8,907 nucleotides of DNA. It comes from Phyllobacteriaceae bacterium. GTDB lineage: Bacteria; Pseudomonadota; Alphaproteobacteria; Rhizobiales; Rhizobiaceae. The notes beneath the pieces were generated by a model. That model worked only from the letters and a program-made list of their open reading frames with translations, had not been told where the DNA came from and did no database searches. Both the position numbers and the translations under genes were made by a program. Shown in pieces: positions 1-5,671 of the stretch (positions within the stretch are counted from its first letter, which is position 1; each line of letters opens with the position of its first letter). The DNA lies in NCBI GenBank assembly GCA_024645155.1, contig JAHEGF010000134.1:1-8907 (forward strand), in the 5' to 3' direction.

Positions 1-267
1 ATTGTGCTGGTGTCCTATGCCGCCGCAACTCCGGTGGAAATCGAACGCGGAGAAAACCGCGGTAAAACCATCGTCTATGCCAATGCGGTAACCCGGATTC
101 AGACTGTCGGCATGTGGCACGGCGGCGAACAACAATACGAGCTTCCCGAATCGGAGATCATGAAGGGCGGCACTGGCGGCTGTGCGGTGTTGTTGCAGGA
201 AGTGACAAAAAGCGGAAAACCGGGAGCCATCATAGGTGCGGCCAACATCCCGGGCGGACGTCTGTAA
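1..267 (+). CDS. DUF1223 domain protein, C-terminal part (truncated by window edge)
   Basis: The frame is open from the first base and gives 88 residues up to the TAA at 265-267; the N-terminus and start lie outside the window. The visible part matches what I know of the end of DUF1223 proteins: a beta strand LVSY, then RGENRGKT, then the VGMW segment (about residues 37-40), then GCAVLLQ, and a closing GAIIGAANI. Family members are exported proteins with a thioredoxin-like fold and no established biochemical role. Full-length members usually have about 240-270 residues, so roughly two thirds is missing, including any signal peptide and the N-terminal cysteine region. No same-strand gene follows closely; the next is 348 bases away. 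Family call is fairly sure, function unknown. Confidence 0.8.
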   Translation: MVLVSYAAATPVEIERGENRGKTIVYANAVTRIQTVGMWHGGEQQYELPESEIMKGGTGGCAVLLQEVTKSGKPGAIIGAANIPGGRL

Positions 268-615
268 GCCGGCTCCAGCATATGGAGTGGTTCGGCCCGG
301 AAACACGTTCCGTGGGCGGGGGGCTTGGGGTTTACGGAGCGTAAACCGGACCGAACCGTCTCAGGCAACATGGGGATGGTCGTTTGTGATTGCGGCGCGA
401 ACTGGCCGTCAAAAAGGCGACAATATGGCCGCCCATCACCAATTCAAACAAGCTGACATGTAACGTGAGTGAAAGGCGCGTTCGTGCGTCTTGCTGGACT
501 GCGACCCGGCTGCCGGCGGACCGGCGTGTTTGCCTGATATTCCACCTTGCCGCGCTTGCAATTGACGGCGGAAAACGGCAGAATTTTGTTGTCATGGAAA
601 CACAGGGCAAGCGTC
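268..615. other. 348-base intergenic region, no convincing gene
   Basis: I see no gene here. The open frames that cross it on both strands are short, have arginine-rich or mixed composition and resemble no family. What it does hold is a G-rich run (314-330), a perfect 8-base hairpin (329-347), a longer imperfect inverted repeat around it (289-300 with 346-357), and a small hairpin GCCGG-cgga-CCGGC at 512-525. The promoter of the DUF2794 gene should lie in the last part, but I found no pair of -35 and -10 boxes that I would defend. Confidence 0.6.
289..357. repeat. Nested inverted repeats downstream of the DUF1223 gene
   Basis: The outer arms GGTTCGGCCCGG (289-300) and CCGGACCGAACC (346-357) pair at 11 of 12 positions. 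Inside, GGTTTACG (329-336) and CGTAAACC (340-347) form a perfect 8-base stem with a GAG loop. The two stems share bases 346-347, so the full outer and inner stems cannot both form completely. No T-run follows, so a classic intrinsic terminator for the gene ending at 267 is not supported. It could be a factor-dependent terminator, a protein-binding palindrome or a structured RNA. The pairing is seen directly; any role is a guess. Confidence 0.5.
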
Positions 616-1002
616 ATGGTTGATCGCGGTGATGGGGGCGAGATTTCAGATGAGACCTCGGTGCTAATCCCGTTTGCGGATTGGCACCGGAACTCCAAAG
701 CAAAATTCGTAACGTTTGATCGCCGTGAACTGAACACGATACTGCGGGTATACGGGCAAATGGTCGGCGCCGGGGAGTGGCGTGACTATGCCATAGATCA
801 CCTGCGCGACCGGGCGGTATTTTCCATCTTTCGCCGGACCAGCGAAGTGCCGATGTACCAGGTGGTCAAGGATCCGAAGCTGGTCCGCAAGCAAGGTGCT
901 TATTCGGTGCTCTCGGCCTCCGGCCAGATCCTGAAGCGTGGTCACGATCTCGCGCGGGTGCTGCAGTTCTTTGAAAAAAGGCTGAGACTGATCGTCAGCT
1001 GA
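616..1002 (+). CDS. DUF2794 domain-containing protein
   Basis: A 128-residue soluble protein with no signal peptide or membrane segment. The core that identifies the family runs from about residue 31 to 115: FVTFDRRELNTILRVYG, then AGEWRDYAIDHL, VFSIFRR, and after PMYQVVKDPKLV the turn QGAYSVLS followed by GQILKRGHDL. DUF2794 is a conserved alphaproteobacterial family of unknown function, usually 110-130 residues long. The frame is open from an ATG at 547, but I chose the ATG at 616 because the 23 extra residues do not look like the family and 616 gives the usual length; an AGGG sequence lies at about 604-607. The stop at 1000-1002 overlaps the end of the opposing acetyltransferase gene by eight bases. 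Confidence 0.85.
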   Translation: MVDRGDGGEISDETSVLIPFADWHRNSKAKFVTFDRRELNTILRVYGQMVGAGEWRDYAIDHLRDRAVFSIFRRTSEVPMYQVVKDPKLVRKQGAYSVLSASGQILKRGHDLARVLQFFEKRLRLIVS

Positions 1003-1576
1003 GCGATTTTCCACTTTCGCGAAATACACGCTCGGGCAGGCTGTCAGGATCGGGAAGCGTGGAGTCGCCGCCGTTCAGCGGCAGCTGCATGAAAACCGTA
1101 TCCAGCCATCGTCCGTGCTTGAATCCCGTTCCGGTGACCTTGCCGGCATGCAAAAACCCGGCCCGTTCATGCACACGGACCGATGCCTTGTGGTTCGATC
1201 CGTCGCCGATTACCGCGATCACCTGGCGAAATCCGAGGACTTCGACCTCGGCAAGCAGTTTTTCCAGAAGTTTTGCGCCGACACCCTTTTTCTGCGCTGC
1301 AGGATCAACATAGATTGAATCCTCGACGACGAAACGATAGGCGCGGCGCGGACGGAATTGTCCCGCATAGGCATAGCCGAGAATCGCGCCCTGCTGCTCG
1401 GCGACAAGCCATGGGTAACCGGCGGATGTCAGCCTTGCAAAACGCTCCGCCATTTCGCATTCGCCGGGTGGTTCGAGTTCATAGCTGGCAGTACCGTTGA
1501 CGACGGCATGGCGATAGATCCCGGTAATTGCCGGAATATCGGATGCTGTCGCCGGTCGGATGACAATCGTTCCCAT
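995..1576 (-). CDS. GNAT family N-acetyltransferase, phosphinothricin acetyltransferase-like
   Basis: A 193-residue GNAT enzyme that should transfer acetyl from acetyl-CoA to the amino group of a small substrate in the cytoplasm. It has the layout of the PAT / methionine sulfoximine acetyltransferase group: an N-terminal strand IVIRPAT (4-10), the IYRHAVVNGTASYE segment (20-33), an acidic VVEDSIYV strand (83-90, Glu85 at the place of the catalytic Glu), the acetyl-CoA loop QKKGVG (95-100), NHKASVRVHERAGF (128-141), and FKHGRWLDTVFMQ (152-164). The last 25 or so residues, rich in Pro, Asp and Ser, go beyond the usual end of the family (about 165-180 residues) and overlap the opposing DUF2794 gene. 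It lies 53 bases downstream of the methyltransferase gene on the same strand and may be cotranscribed. The true substrate cannot be read from sequence; herbicide resistance should not be assumed. Confidence 0.88.
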   Translation of the reverse strand: MGTIVIRPATASDIPAITGIYRHAVVNGTASYELEPPGECEMAERFARLTSAGYPWLVAEQQGAILGYAYAGQFRPRRAYRFVVEDSIYVDPAAQKKGVGAKLLEKLLAEVEVLGFRQVIAVIGDGSNHKASVRVHERAGFLHAGKVTGTGFKHGRWLDTVFMQLPLNGGDSTLPDPDSLPERVFRESGKSLS

Positions 1577-1629
1577 TCCGGTTCTCTACAACGGTCCGGA
1601 AAAAAAGTCATTGGAGGTTTGCAGCCCCG

Positions 1630-2484
1630 CTAGATGGGCCTGCTGGAAATCAGCCACATCGCGCCGGGCAGGAATACGCCGTTGCCTTTCACGTAAGGCG
1701 TCAGCGCCTCGCGCAGCGATACGATCGCGCCCTCGACCACCATTTCCGGCTGATTGCGCAGCCAGCTGTTGACGGCACCGATCTGCATCGACTGAACCAC
1801 TGCTTCCTCCAACCCGTGACCGGCGGCGATGTCGAGATCAATGTCGAATTTTTCAAATTGCGGCGCGGCCCAACCGGATGCCGTAAGCACCCCGGCGACA
1901 TGCTCCGGATCGGCGAATGCAAACATTCCTGGAGCATGCGGAACCGGTTCCGCACGCGGCGGCAGATGGCGCGCGACCGCGGTCATCGGCACCTCGACCC
2001 ACGGGTTCTCTGCAAGTGCCCGCCAGCACACGATCGCCATGCGCGCGTTTGGACGGGCCGCGTGGCGCATATTGGCAAAGGCGCCTACGGGGTCGCCGAA
2101 GAACATTGTGCCGAAAGCCGAAGTCAGGAGATCATACTGGTCGAGCGGGGCAGTGGCGGGATCTGCTTTTCGCCACTCGATATTGGCAAGGCCGGCAGAA
2201 CTGGCGCGTGCTTCACCCTCGGCGAGCATCGGTCCGGAAATATCCAGCGCGGCAACACTGCCGGCGGGGCCTACGGAGCGCGCGAATTCGAGCGTGGGTG
2301 CACCGCAGCCACAGCCTACGTCGAGGACCCGCTCGCCTGCGCGCGGTGCGGCAAAAGTAAGAAGGGCATCGGTCACCGATGCCAGTGTTGTGTCGGTGTG
2401 TTGCTGCCGTGCGACCCAGGTGCGCCCGCCTTGGCCGTCCCAGAAGGCCTCCATGTCGGCGTTGATTTCCTGAGGGTTGACCAC
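1630..2484 (-). CDS. Class I SAM-dependent methyltransferase (UbiE/Methyltransf_25-like)
   Basis: A 284-residue cytoplasmic methyltransferase. Motif I, the SAM-binding glycine loop, is VLDVGCGCGAPT (53-64); strand 2 ends in ALDISGPML, with Asp81 expected to bind the SAM ribose; a YDLLTSAFGTMFF segment follows as motif IV/post-I, and MAIVCWRALAENPW fits the later core strand. The N-terminal MEAFWDGQGGRTWV region is typical of a subfamily of unnamed bacterial methyltransferases with unknown acceptors. Start: the frame is open to an ATG at 2601, but those 39 extra residues look non-coding. A GTG at 2482-2484 is preceded by AGGA five bases upstream (minus strand), so I chose it; the ATG at 2452-2454 (residue 11) is the fallback. 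It is divergent from a second methyltransferase and 53 bases upstream of the GNAT gene. The substrate is unknown. Confidence 0.85.
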   Translation of the reverse strand: MVNPQEINADMEAFWDGQGGRTWVARQQHTDTTLASVTDALLTFAAPRAGERVLDVGCGCGAPTLEFARSVGPAGSVAALDISGPMLAEGEARASSAGLANIEWRKADPATAPLDQYDLLTSAFGTMFFGDPVGAFANMRHAARPNARMAIVCWRALAENPWVEVPMTAVARHLPPRAEPVPHAPGMFAFADPEHVAGVLTASGWAAPQFEKFDIDLDIAAGHGLEEAVVQSMQIGAVNSWLRNQPEMVVEGAIVSLREALTPYVKGNGVFLPGAMWLISSRPI

Positions 2485-2648
2485 GGGTTTCCTGCTTTCT
2501 TTATGCCGACTATGTGTGACGATCAAACAGACTGCAAGCGGTGTTGCATCGGCGAGCGCCGGTCGCACAAATAACTGTTGGTGCGGGGTTGATTGCACCA
2601 CCGGTTGGCATCAGATTGCGCGCGTACAAACTGGATAAGGCCGGTATC
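2485..2648. promoter_or_regulatory. Divergent intergenic region between two methyltransferase genes
   Basis: These 164 bases must carry the 5' signals for both divergent genes. An inverted repeat TGGTGC (2579-2584) / GCACCA (2595-2600) with a 10-base spacer sits near the middle and is a possible operator. On the minus strand TTGCAG and CATAGT spaced by 17 bases form a weak candidate promoter for the GTG-started gene. On the plus strand no good box pair is seen, although AAGG at 2637-2640 is a plausible ribosome binding site for the ATG at 2649. The repeat is seen; its role is inferred. Confidence 0.3.
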
Positions 2649-3527
2649 ATGTCCATCAGTAGTTTTCGCCAGCGGCTTAGGCAGATGCGAAAGAAGACAG
2701 CCTATCCGGTCGGACATTTCTATTCGCCGATTCCGGACCGCGAGGAAGCGCGGATTGCGGTTGACCTGGCGGATGCGCGGCGCAATGCCATTCCGGCGGG
2801 CATTGCCCTTGATGACGATGCCATGCAGTCATTGTGGGCAGAACTTGTGCCGTTCATGGCTGACGCCCCGTTTGCCGAATCACCAGGCCCGGGGCGGCGG
2901 TATTTCTACGACAATCCGCTCTACTCCTATGGTGATGCGCTTGTTTTGCATGCAATGCTTCGCCTGAATCAGCCGGACATCCTTGTCGAGATCGGCTCAG
3001 GATATTCGTCTGCAGCGGTGCTCGATACCCGCGAGGCATTCGGACACCCGCGCAATATCGTCTGCATCGAACCCTATCCGGACCGGCTCAAGTCGCTGCT
3101 GAAACCGGATGACTGCGCCAAAACGCGTGTCCTTGAACAGAAGGTGCAGGACACCGACATAGCGGTCTTTTCAGGTCTTGGGGCCGGAGACATTCTATTT
3201 GTCGACTCCTCCCATGTGATGAAAACCGGAAGCGATTTGAGTTTCATCTTTCATGAGATCCTTCCCAGCCTGGCCGCAGGCGTTATCATTCATTTTCACG
3301 ACATCTTCTGGCCCTTTGAATATCCCCGCAAATGGGCGGTTGATGAAAACAGGGCGTGGAACGAAATTTACGCAGTCCGGAATTTCCTGATGTATAATGC
3401 GGTTTTCGAGATCCTGTTTTTCAACAGCTATTTCGCACAAATGCACGTCAAAACCGCACGCGACGATTGCCCGCTGTTTGCGAAGCAGCCCGGCGGCGGC
3501 CTGTGGCTGAAAAAGCGCTCACGCTAA
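2649..3527 (+). CDS. Class I SAM-dependent methyltransferase (Methyltransf_24-like)
   Basis: A 292-residue soluble protein. SAM-binding motif I is LVEIGSGYSS (112-121); strand 2 ends at IVCIEPYP with Glu141; DILFVDSSHV (181-190) and GVIIHFHDIFWPFEYP (211-226) give the Asp/His-rich pair of segments seen in Methyltransf_24-type O-methyltransferases acting on sugars or secondary metabolites, some of which use a divalent metal. An N-terminal region of about 100 residues, with a basic start and a YFYDNPLYSYGDA segment, precedes the catalytic fold. Start: the frame is open back to 2541, but the ATG at 2649 has AAGG eight bases upstream and begins a sensible basic helix (MSISSFRQRLRQMRKK). It is unrelated in detail to the divergent methyltransferase. 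No glycan or natural-product genes lie nearby, so the acceptor is unknown. Confidence 0.83.
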   Translation: MSISSFRQRLRQMRKKTAYPVGHFYSPIPDREEARIAVDLADARRNAIPAGIALDDDAMQSLWAELVPFMADAPFAESPGPGRRYFYDNPLYSYGDALVLHAMLRLNQPDILVEIGSGYSSAAVLDTREAFGHPRNIVCIEPYPDRLKSLLKPDDCAKTRVLEQKVQDTDIAVFSGLGAGDILFVDSSHVMKTGSDLSFIFHEILPSLAAGVIIHFHDIFWPFEYPRKWAVDENRAWNEIYAVRNFLMYNAVFEILFFNSYFAQMHVKTARDDCPLFAKQPGGGLWLKKRSR

Positions 3528-3529
3528 CC

Positions 3530-3568
3530 GATTGTGCGGGATGACGGTCTCGTCCTCCGCCGACAATC
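3530..3568 (+). terminator. Imperfect hairpin right after the methyltransferase stop
   Basis: Starting three bases after the stop codon, GATTGT-GC-GG-A-GACG on the left pairs with CGTC-T-CC-GC-ACAATC on the right around the loop GTCT (3547-3550). The stem has one mismatch and small bulges (G3538; C3561-G3562). There is no clear T-run directly after it, only TTTT some 25 bases later. It may help end transcription or protect the 3' end, but it is not a textbook intrinsic terminator. Confidence 0.3.
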
Positions 3569-3666
3569 TGCCGACGGGCACAAATGTAGTTTTCCGCATC
3601 GGTTATCGGCACCAAACGGTCTGGGATCCGGGAAATACCAGTCAGCGTTTCGTGCCACCTTTGTCC

Positions 3667-3695
3667 TTGGCAACCATTGTTGAAGACGATAATAT
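3667..3695 (+). promoter_or_regulatory. Sigma-70-like promoter for the LuxR-type regulator
   Basis: TTGGCA (3667-3672) is followed after 17 bases by TAATAT (3690-3695), overlapping an alternative box GATAAT at 3688-3693. The -35 box matches the TTGACA consensus at five of six positions. A start of transcription near 3702 would leave a leader of about 50 bases before the ATG at 3754. This is the best box pair I found in the window. Confidence 0.45.
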
Positions 3696-3703
3696 GACGA
3701 TAA
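3685..3703 (+). repeat. 8-base direct repeat with 11-base period over the promoter -10 box
   Basis: GACGATAA occurs at 3685-3692 and again at 3696-3703 with TAT between. The repeat is perfect, and the period is one helical turn, as in tandem binding sites for a head-to-tail regulator dimer. It covers the predicted -10 box and start site, so a bound protein would be expected to repress. Binding is inferred only; the downstream HTH regulator is an obvious candidate for self-control. Confidence 0.45.
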
Positions 3704-3753
3704 GCCGGCCAACGTTAAGGCATTGGATTGGCTAGACTTTCCGGGAAAGCGGA

Positions 3754-4899
3754 ATGAGTTCACTCGGTCGTATCAATGATCTTGTAGGCACGGTTTACGA
3801 TTGCATTCCCGACGGGGACCTTTGGCAGGGTGCGTTGGAACAAATCAAGCACGAGTGGAGCGGTTGCTTGGCAACGCTAGGCGTCATTGATACCGCAAAC
3901 TACGAAACGCGGTTTTCAGTTTCCAGCGGGGACCCCGAACTGCTGGCGCCGCTGGTAAACCGATACGGCAATGAGTTGTCCTTTTTTTCTGCTATAGGCA
4001 AAATGGAGATTGATGTCCCGCACACAATTGAATCTATCTATGCCATCGAAGGTCCCGGCACACGCGAAGCATGGCTGTCAAGCGCCATCGTCAATGAGTG
4101 GGTCAAGCCCAACGCGCTCGATGATTTTTTCTGGGTTCCTGTTTTGAGGCAATCCACGAGGGTTGGAAATCTCGTCGTCATCACCGATTTGAAACGGCAT
4201 CAAATTTCAAAGGAAGAGATGGACCGGCTTTCACTGCTAGCACCTCACGTGCGGCGAGCTGTCACAATTGGCGATCTGTTTGCAGCGGAGACGCGAAGGG
4301 CGGAGATCTTTGCCGAAATACTGGAAGCCTTGGCAATTCCGGTGTTTGTCGTTGCTGACGGCATGGAGGTACTGTTTGCAAATGCCGCCGGTGAGGAACT
4401 GCTGCGCGCTGAAACTTCCGGCAGAGCTATAAACGGGCGCCTGACATTGACCTGGCAACCAGCAGATGCTGCCGTGCAACGAGCGGTCAACAAGGGTAAG
4501 CGCGACGAGTTTTCGCTTGGATCAGCAGGAATTGGCATGCCGGTTACAAGTGGCCGGCTGTCAGCTGTTGCCCATGTGCTGCCGCTAGCAAGACGGGACC
4601 CGTCAGTCCGCGTCTCTCAGGATGCGGCGGCTGCAATCTTCATCGCGGAAGCCGGGGTATCGCCGGCGCCGGTCATGGATGCAATTGCTGCCCTGTTCGG
4701 TTTGACCGCTGCCGAAAAGCGTATTGCAACACGGGTTGCACAAGGGCACACGCGCCAGGAAATCGCGCAGGCATCAAATGTATCCGCCGGCACGGTCAAA
4801 TCCCAGCTTTCGGCCATCTTCGACAAAACCGGGACCACAGACCAGCGCGCGCTCGAAAACCTTATTCGCGAACTGACCCCTCCAATCCGCGCAAAATAG
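3754..4899 (+). CDS. LuxR-family HTH transcriptional regulator with PAS-like middle region
   Basis: A 381-residue cytoplasmic regulator. The C-terminal LuxR-type (GerE) helix-turn-helix spans about 317-375: LTAAEKRIATRVAQGHTRQEIAQ, then NVSAGTVKSQLSAIFDKTG, with the recognition helix beginning near Thr347. The N-terminal opening (DLVGTVYDCIPDGDLWQGALEQI) is the one common in alphaproteobacterial solo LuxR proteins. A PAS-like stretch at about 188-235 (ILEALAIPVFVVADGMEVLFANAAGEELL) probably senses a small molecule or redox state. I see neither an acyl-homoserine-lactone-binding domain nor a response-regulator receiver with a phospho-Asp, so it is not a classic LuxR or NarL protein. GGGA at 3743-3746, seven bases before the ATG, is the likely ribosome binding site. 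Two small exported proteins follow 85 bases downstream on the same strand and are plausible targets. Confidence 0.88.
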   Translation: MSSLGRINDLVGTVYDCIPDGDLWQGALEQIKHEWSGCLATLGVIDTANYETRFSVSSGDPELLAPLVNRYGNELSFFSAIGKMEIDVPHTIESIYAIEGPGTREAWLSSAIVNEWVKPNALDDFFWVPVLRQSTRVGNLVVITDLKRHQISKEEMDRLSLLAPHVRRAVTIGDLFAAETRRAEIFAEILEALAIPVFVVADGMEVLFANAAGEELLRAETSGRAINGRLTLTWQPADAAVQRAVNKGKRDEFSLGSAGIGMPVTSGRLSAVAHVLPLARRDPSVRVSQDAAAAIFIAEAGVSPAPVMDAIAALFGLTAAEKRIATRVAQGHTRQEIAQASNVSAGTVKSQLSAIFDKTGTTDQRALENLIRELTPPIRAK

Positions 4900-4942
4900 A
4901 TTTCCCTATCCCCCGAACGGCAGATGCAGGGTCCGGCCCAGC

Positions 4943-4968
4943 CGTGGCATCGTTGGCAAGGTGTCACG
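4943..4968 (+). repeat. Inverted repeat upstream of the first small secreted protein gene
   Basis: CGTGGCA (4943-4949) and TGTCACG (4962-4968) form a seven-pair stem (one G-U) with a 12-base loop, in the 85-base gap between the regulator and the first small gene. It ends five bases before the GGAGG ribosome binding site at 4973-4977. It could be an operator or a leader hairpin; a chance match is possible. Confidence 0.25.
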
Positions 4969-4984
4969 AATCTGGAGGCCTTCC

Positions 4985-5311
4985 ATGCGCTACCAATACT
5001 TGCTCCTCCTTTCCGCCATCTGCTTTACCGTGATTGCCACGTCACAGGGCTTTACCGCCCCTTCCAGTATTGGTGGCACGCATAGCAGAGATGATATTGC
5101 CGCGTCATGCGAGGCAAGTGGCGGCAGTTACTGGTCAAATCTCGATAGATACGGTTGCACGAAAAGCAATTGCGACGGCAAGGGCGGGGATTGCCTGGTG
5201 TCCTGCGACAATGACGGTAAATGCATCGGTTCAACGCCACAAAGAACCAAACCAATCCGCAAAGGCCCGCTGGGCGGTGTCACAGGCATCCTCAAGCGTC
5301 AAAGAGATTGA
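4985..5311 (+). CDS. Small exported cysteine-rich protein (hypothetical, first of a pair)
   Basis: A 108-residue protein of no family I can name. The N-terminus MRYQYLLLLSAICFTVIATSQGFTA is a Sec signal peptide: a basic start, a hydrophobic core at 4-19, and likely cleavage near residue 25. The mature part has six cysteines (42, 58, 63, 70, 74, 80), which would allow three disulfides in the periplasm or outside the cell. The segment between Cys58 and Cys80 is dense in Gly, Asp, Asn and Lys. The tail is basic and carries GPLGGVTGILK. Start: an ATG at 4961 is in frame, but the ATG at 4985 has GGAGG seven bases upstream and begins the signal peptide. A similar small protein follows after 52 bases, so the two are probably cotranscribed. 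Coding is well supported, function unknown. Confidence 0.7.
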   Translation: MRYQYLLLLSAICFTVIATSQGFTAPSSIGGTHSRDDIAASCEASGGSYWSNLDRYGCTKSNCDGKGGDCLVSCDNDGKCIGSTPQRTKPIRKGPLGGVTGILKRQRD

Positions 5312-5363
5312 GATCAGTTTCTCCTCAAACAATCGCACCCAGATGTACACAGGGAGTAAATCA

Positions 5364-5657
5364 ATGAAATCCATACTCGCGCTGTCAGTATTTTTCGCCG
5401 GAATGCTGTATCTGGCGCCAGCTGACGCTACCGAAGTCCGGGAAGCCATTAGGCTCTGTGACAAGAATCCAAACTGCAGCTATCGCGTTAGAGACAATGG
5501 AAGTGTGGATATCACCGTTTCAGATGATAGCGGTGGGAAATACATCAACTGCCCGCAAAAGGGCCAGTGCACGTGTGACATTTGTCGGGTAGCGCCGACA
5601 AAAAGCAAGCTTCGTGCAGCGCGCGGTGCTGTTGGCGGCGTTCTGAAAGCCGACTGA
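5364..5657 (+). CDS. Small exported cysteine-rich protein (hypothetical, second of a pair)
   Basis: A 97-residue protein with a clear signal peptide (MKSILALSVFFAGMLYLAPADA, AxA-type site after residue 22). The mature part has six cysteines at 32, 38, 63, 69, 71 and 74, the last four packed into a CPQKGQCTCDIC cluster. Between Cys38 and Cys63 is a hydrophilic strand-like stretch (YRVRDNGSVDITVSDDSGG). The C-terminus ARGAVGGVLKAD resembles the tail of the preceding protein, although the cysteine spacing differs, so the two may be distant paralogues. The longest open frame begins far upstream inside the other small gene. I chose the ATG at 5364 because AGGGAG lies at 5351-5356, seven bases before it, and it opens the signal peptide. 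The stop is only 14 bases from the end of the opposing Bax inhibitor gene. No function can be assigned. Confidence 0.7.
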   Translation: MKSILALSVFFAGMLYLAPADATEVREAIRLCDKNPNCSYRVRDNGSVDITVSDDSGGKYINCPQKGQCTCDICRVAPTKSKLRAARGAVGGVLKAD

Positions 5658-5671
5658 ACCCGAGCTCTATC

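Noticed and set aside
332..610. Possible small gene on the minus strand in the gap before DUF2794
   Set aside because: Arginine- and serine-rich shadow-like protein, no ribosome binding site noticed, no family resemblance.
995..1576. Calling the GNAT gene a herbicide (phosphinothricin) resistance gene
   Set aside because: Most chromosomal members of this group act on other amino acids such as methionine sulfoximine or have unknown substrates; sequence alone does not decide.
1577..1629. Terminator between the methyltransferase and GNAT genes (seven-base T-run on the minus strand)
   Set aside because: The T-run is present but only a very weak interrupted stem lies before it, so I would not call a terminator.
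1816..2574. Long plus-strand open frames opposite the first methyltransferase (up to 252 codons)
   Set aside because: They are antisense to a gene with clear SAM-binding motifs, have composition typical of shadow frames in GC-rich DNA, and match no family.
3532..3735. Short open frame between the second methyltransferase and the regulator
   Set aside because: It runs through the hairpin and the likely promoter and encodes nothing recognisable.
3754..4899. Quorum-sensing LuxR receptor with a LuxI partner
   Set aside because: No autoinducer-binding domain is recognisable in the N-terminal half and no LuxI-type synthase is in the window.
5034..5363. Upstream part of a long frame that would fuse into the second small secreted protein
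   Set aside because: It overlaps the first small protein in another frame, lacks a ribosome binding site and would bury the signal peptide internally; the start at 5364 explains the gene better.
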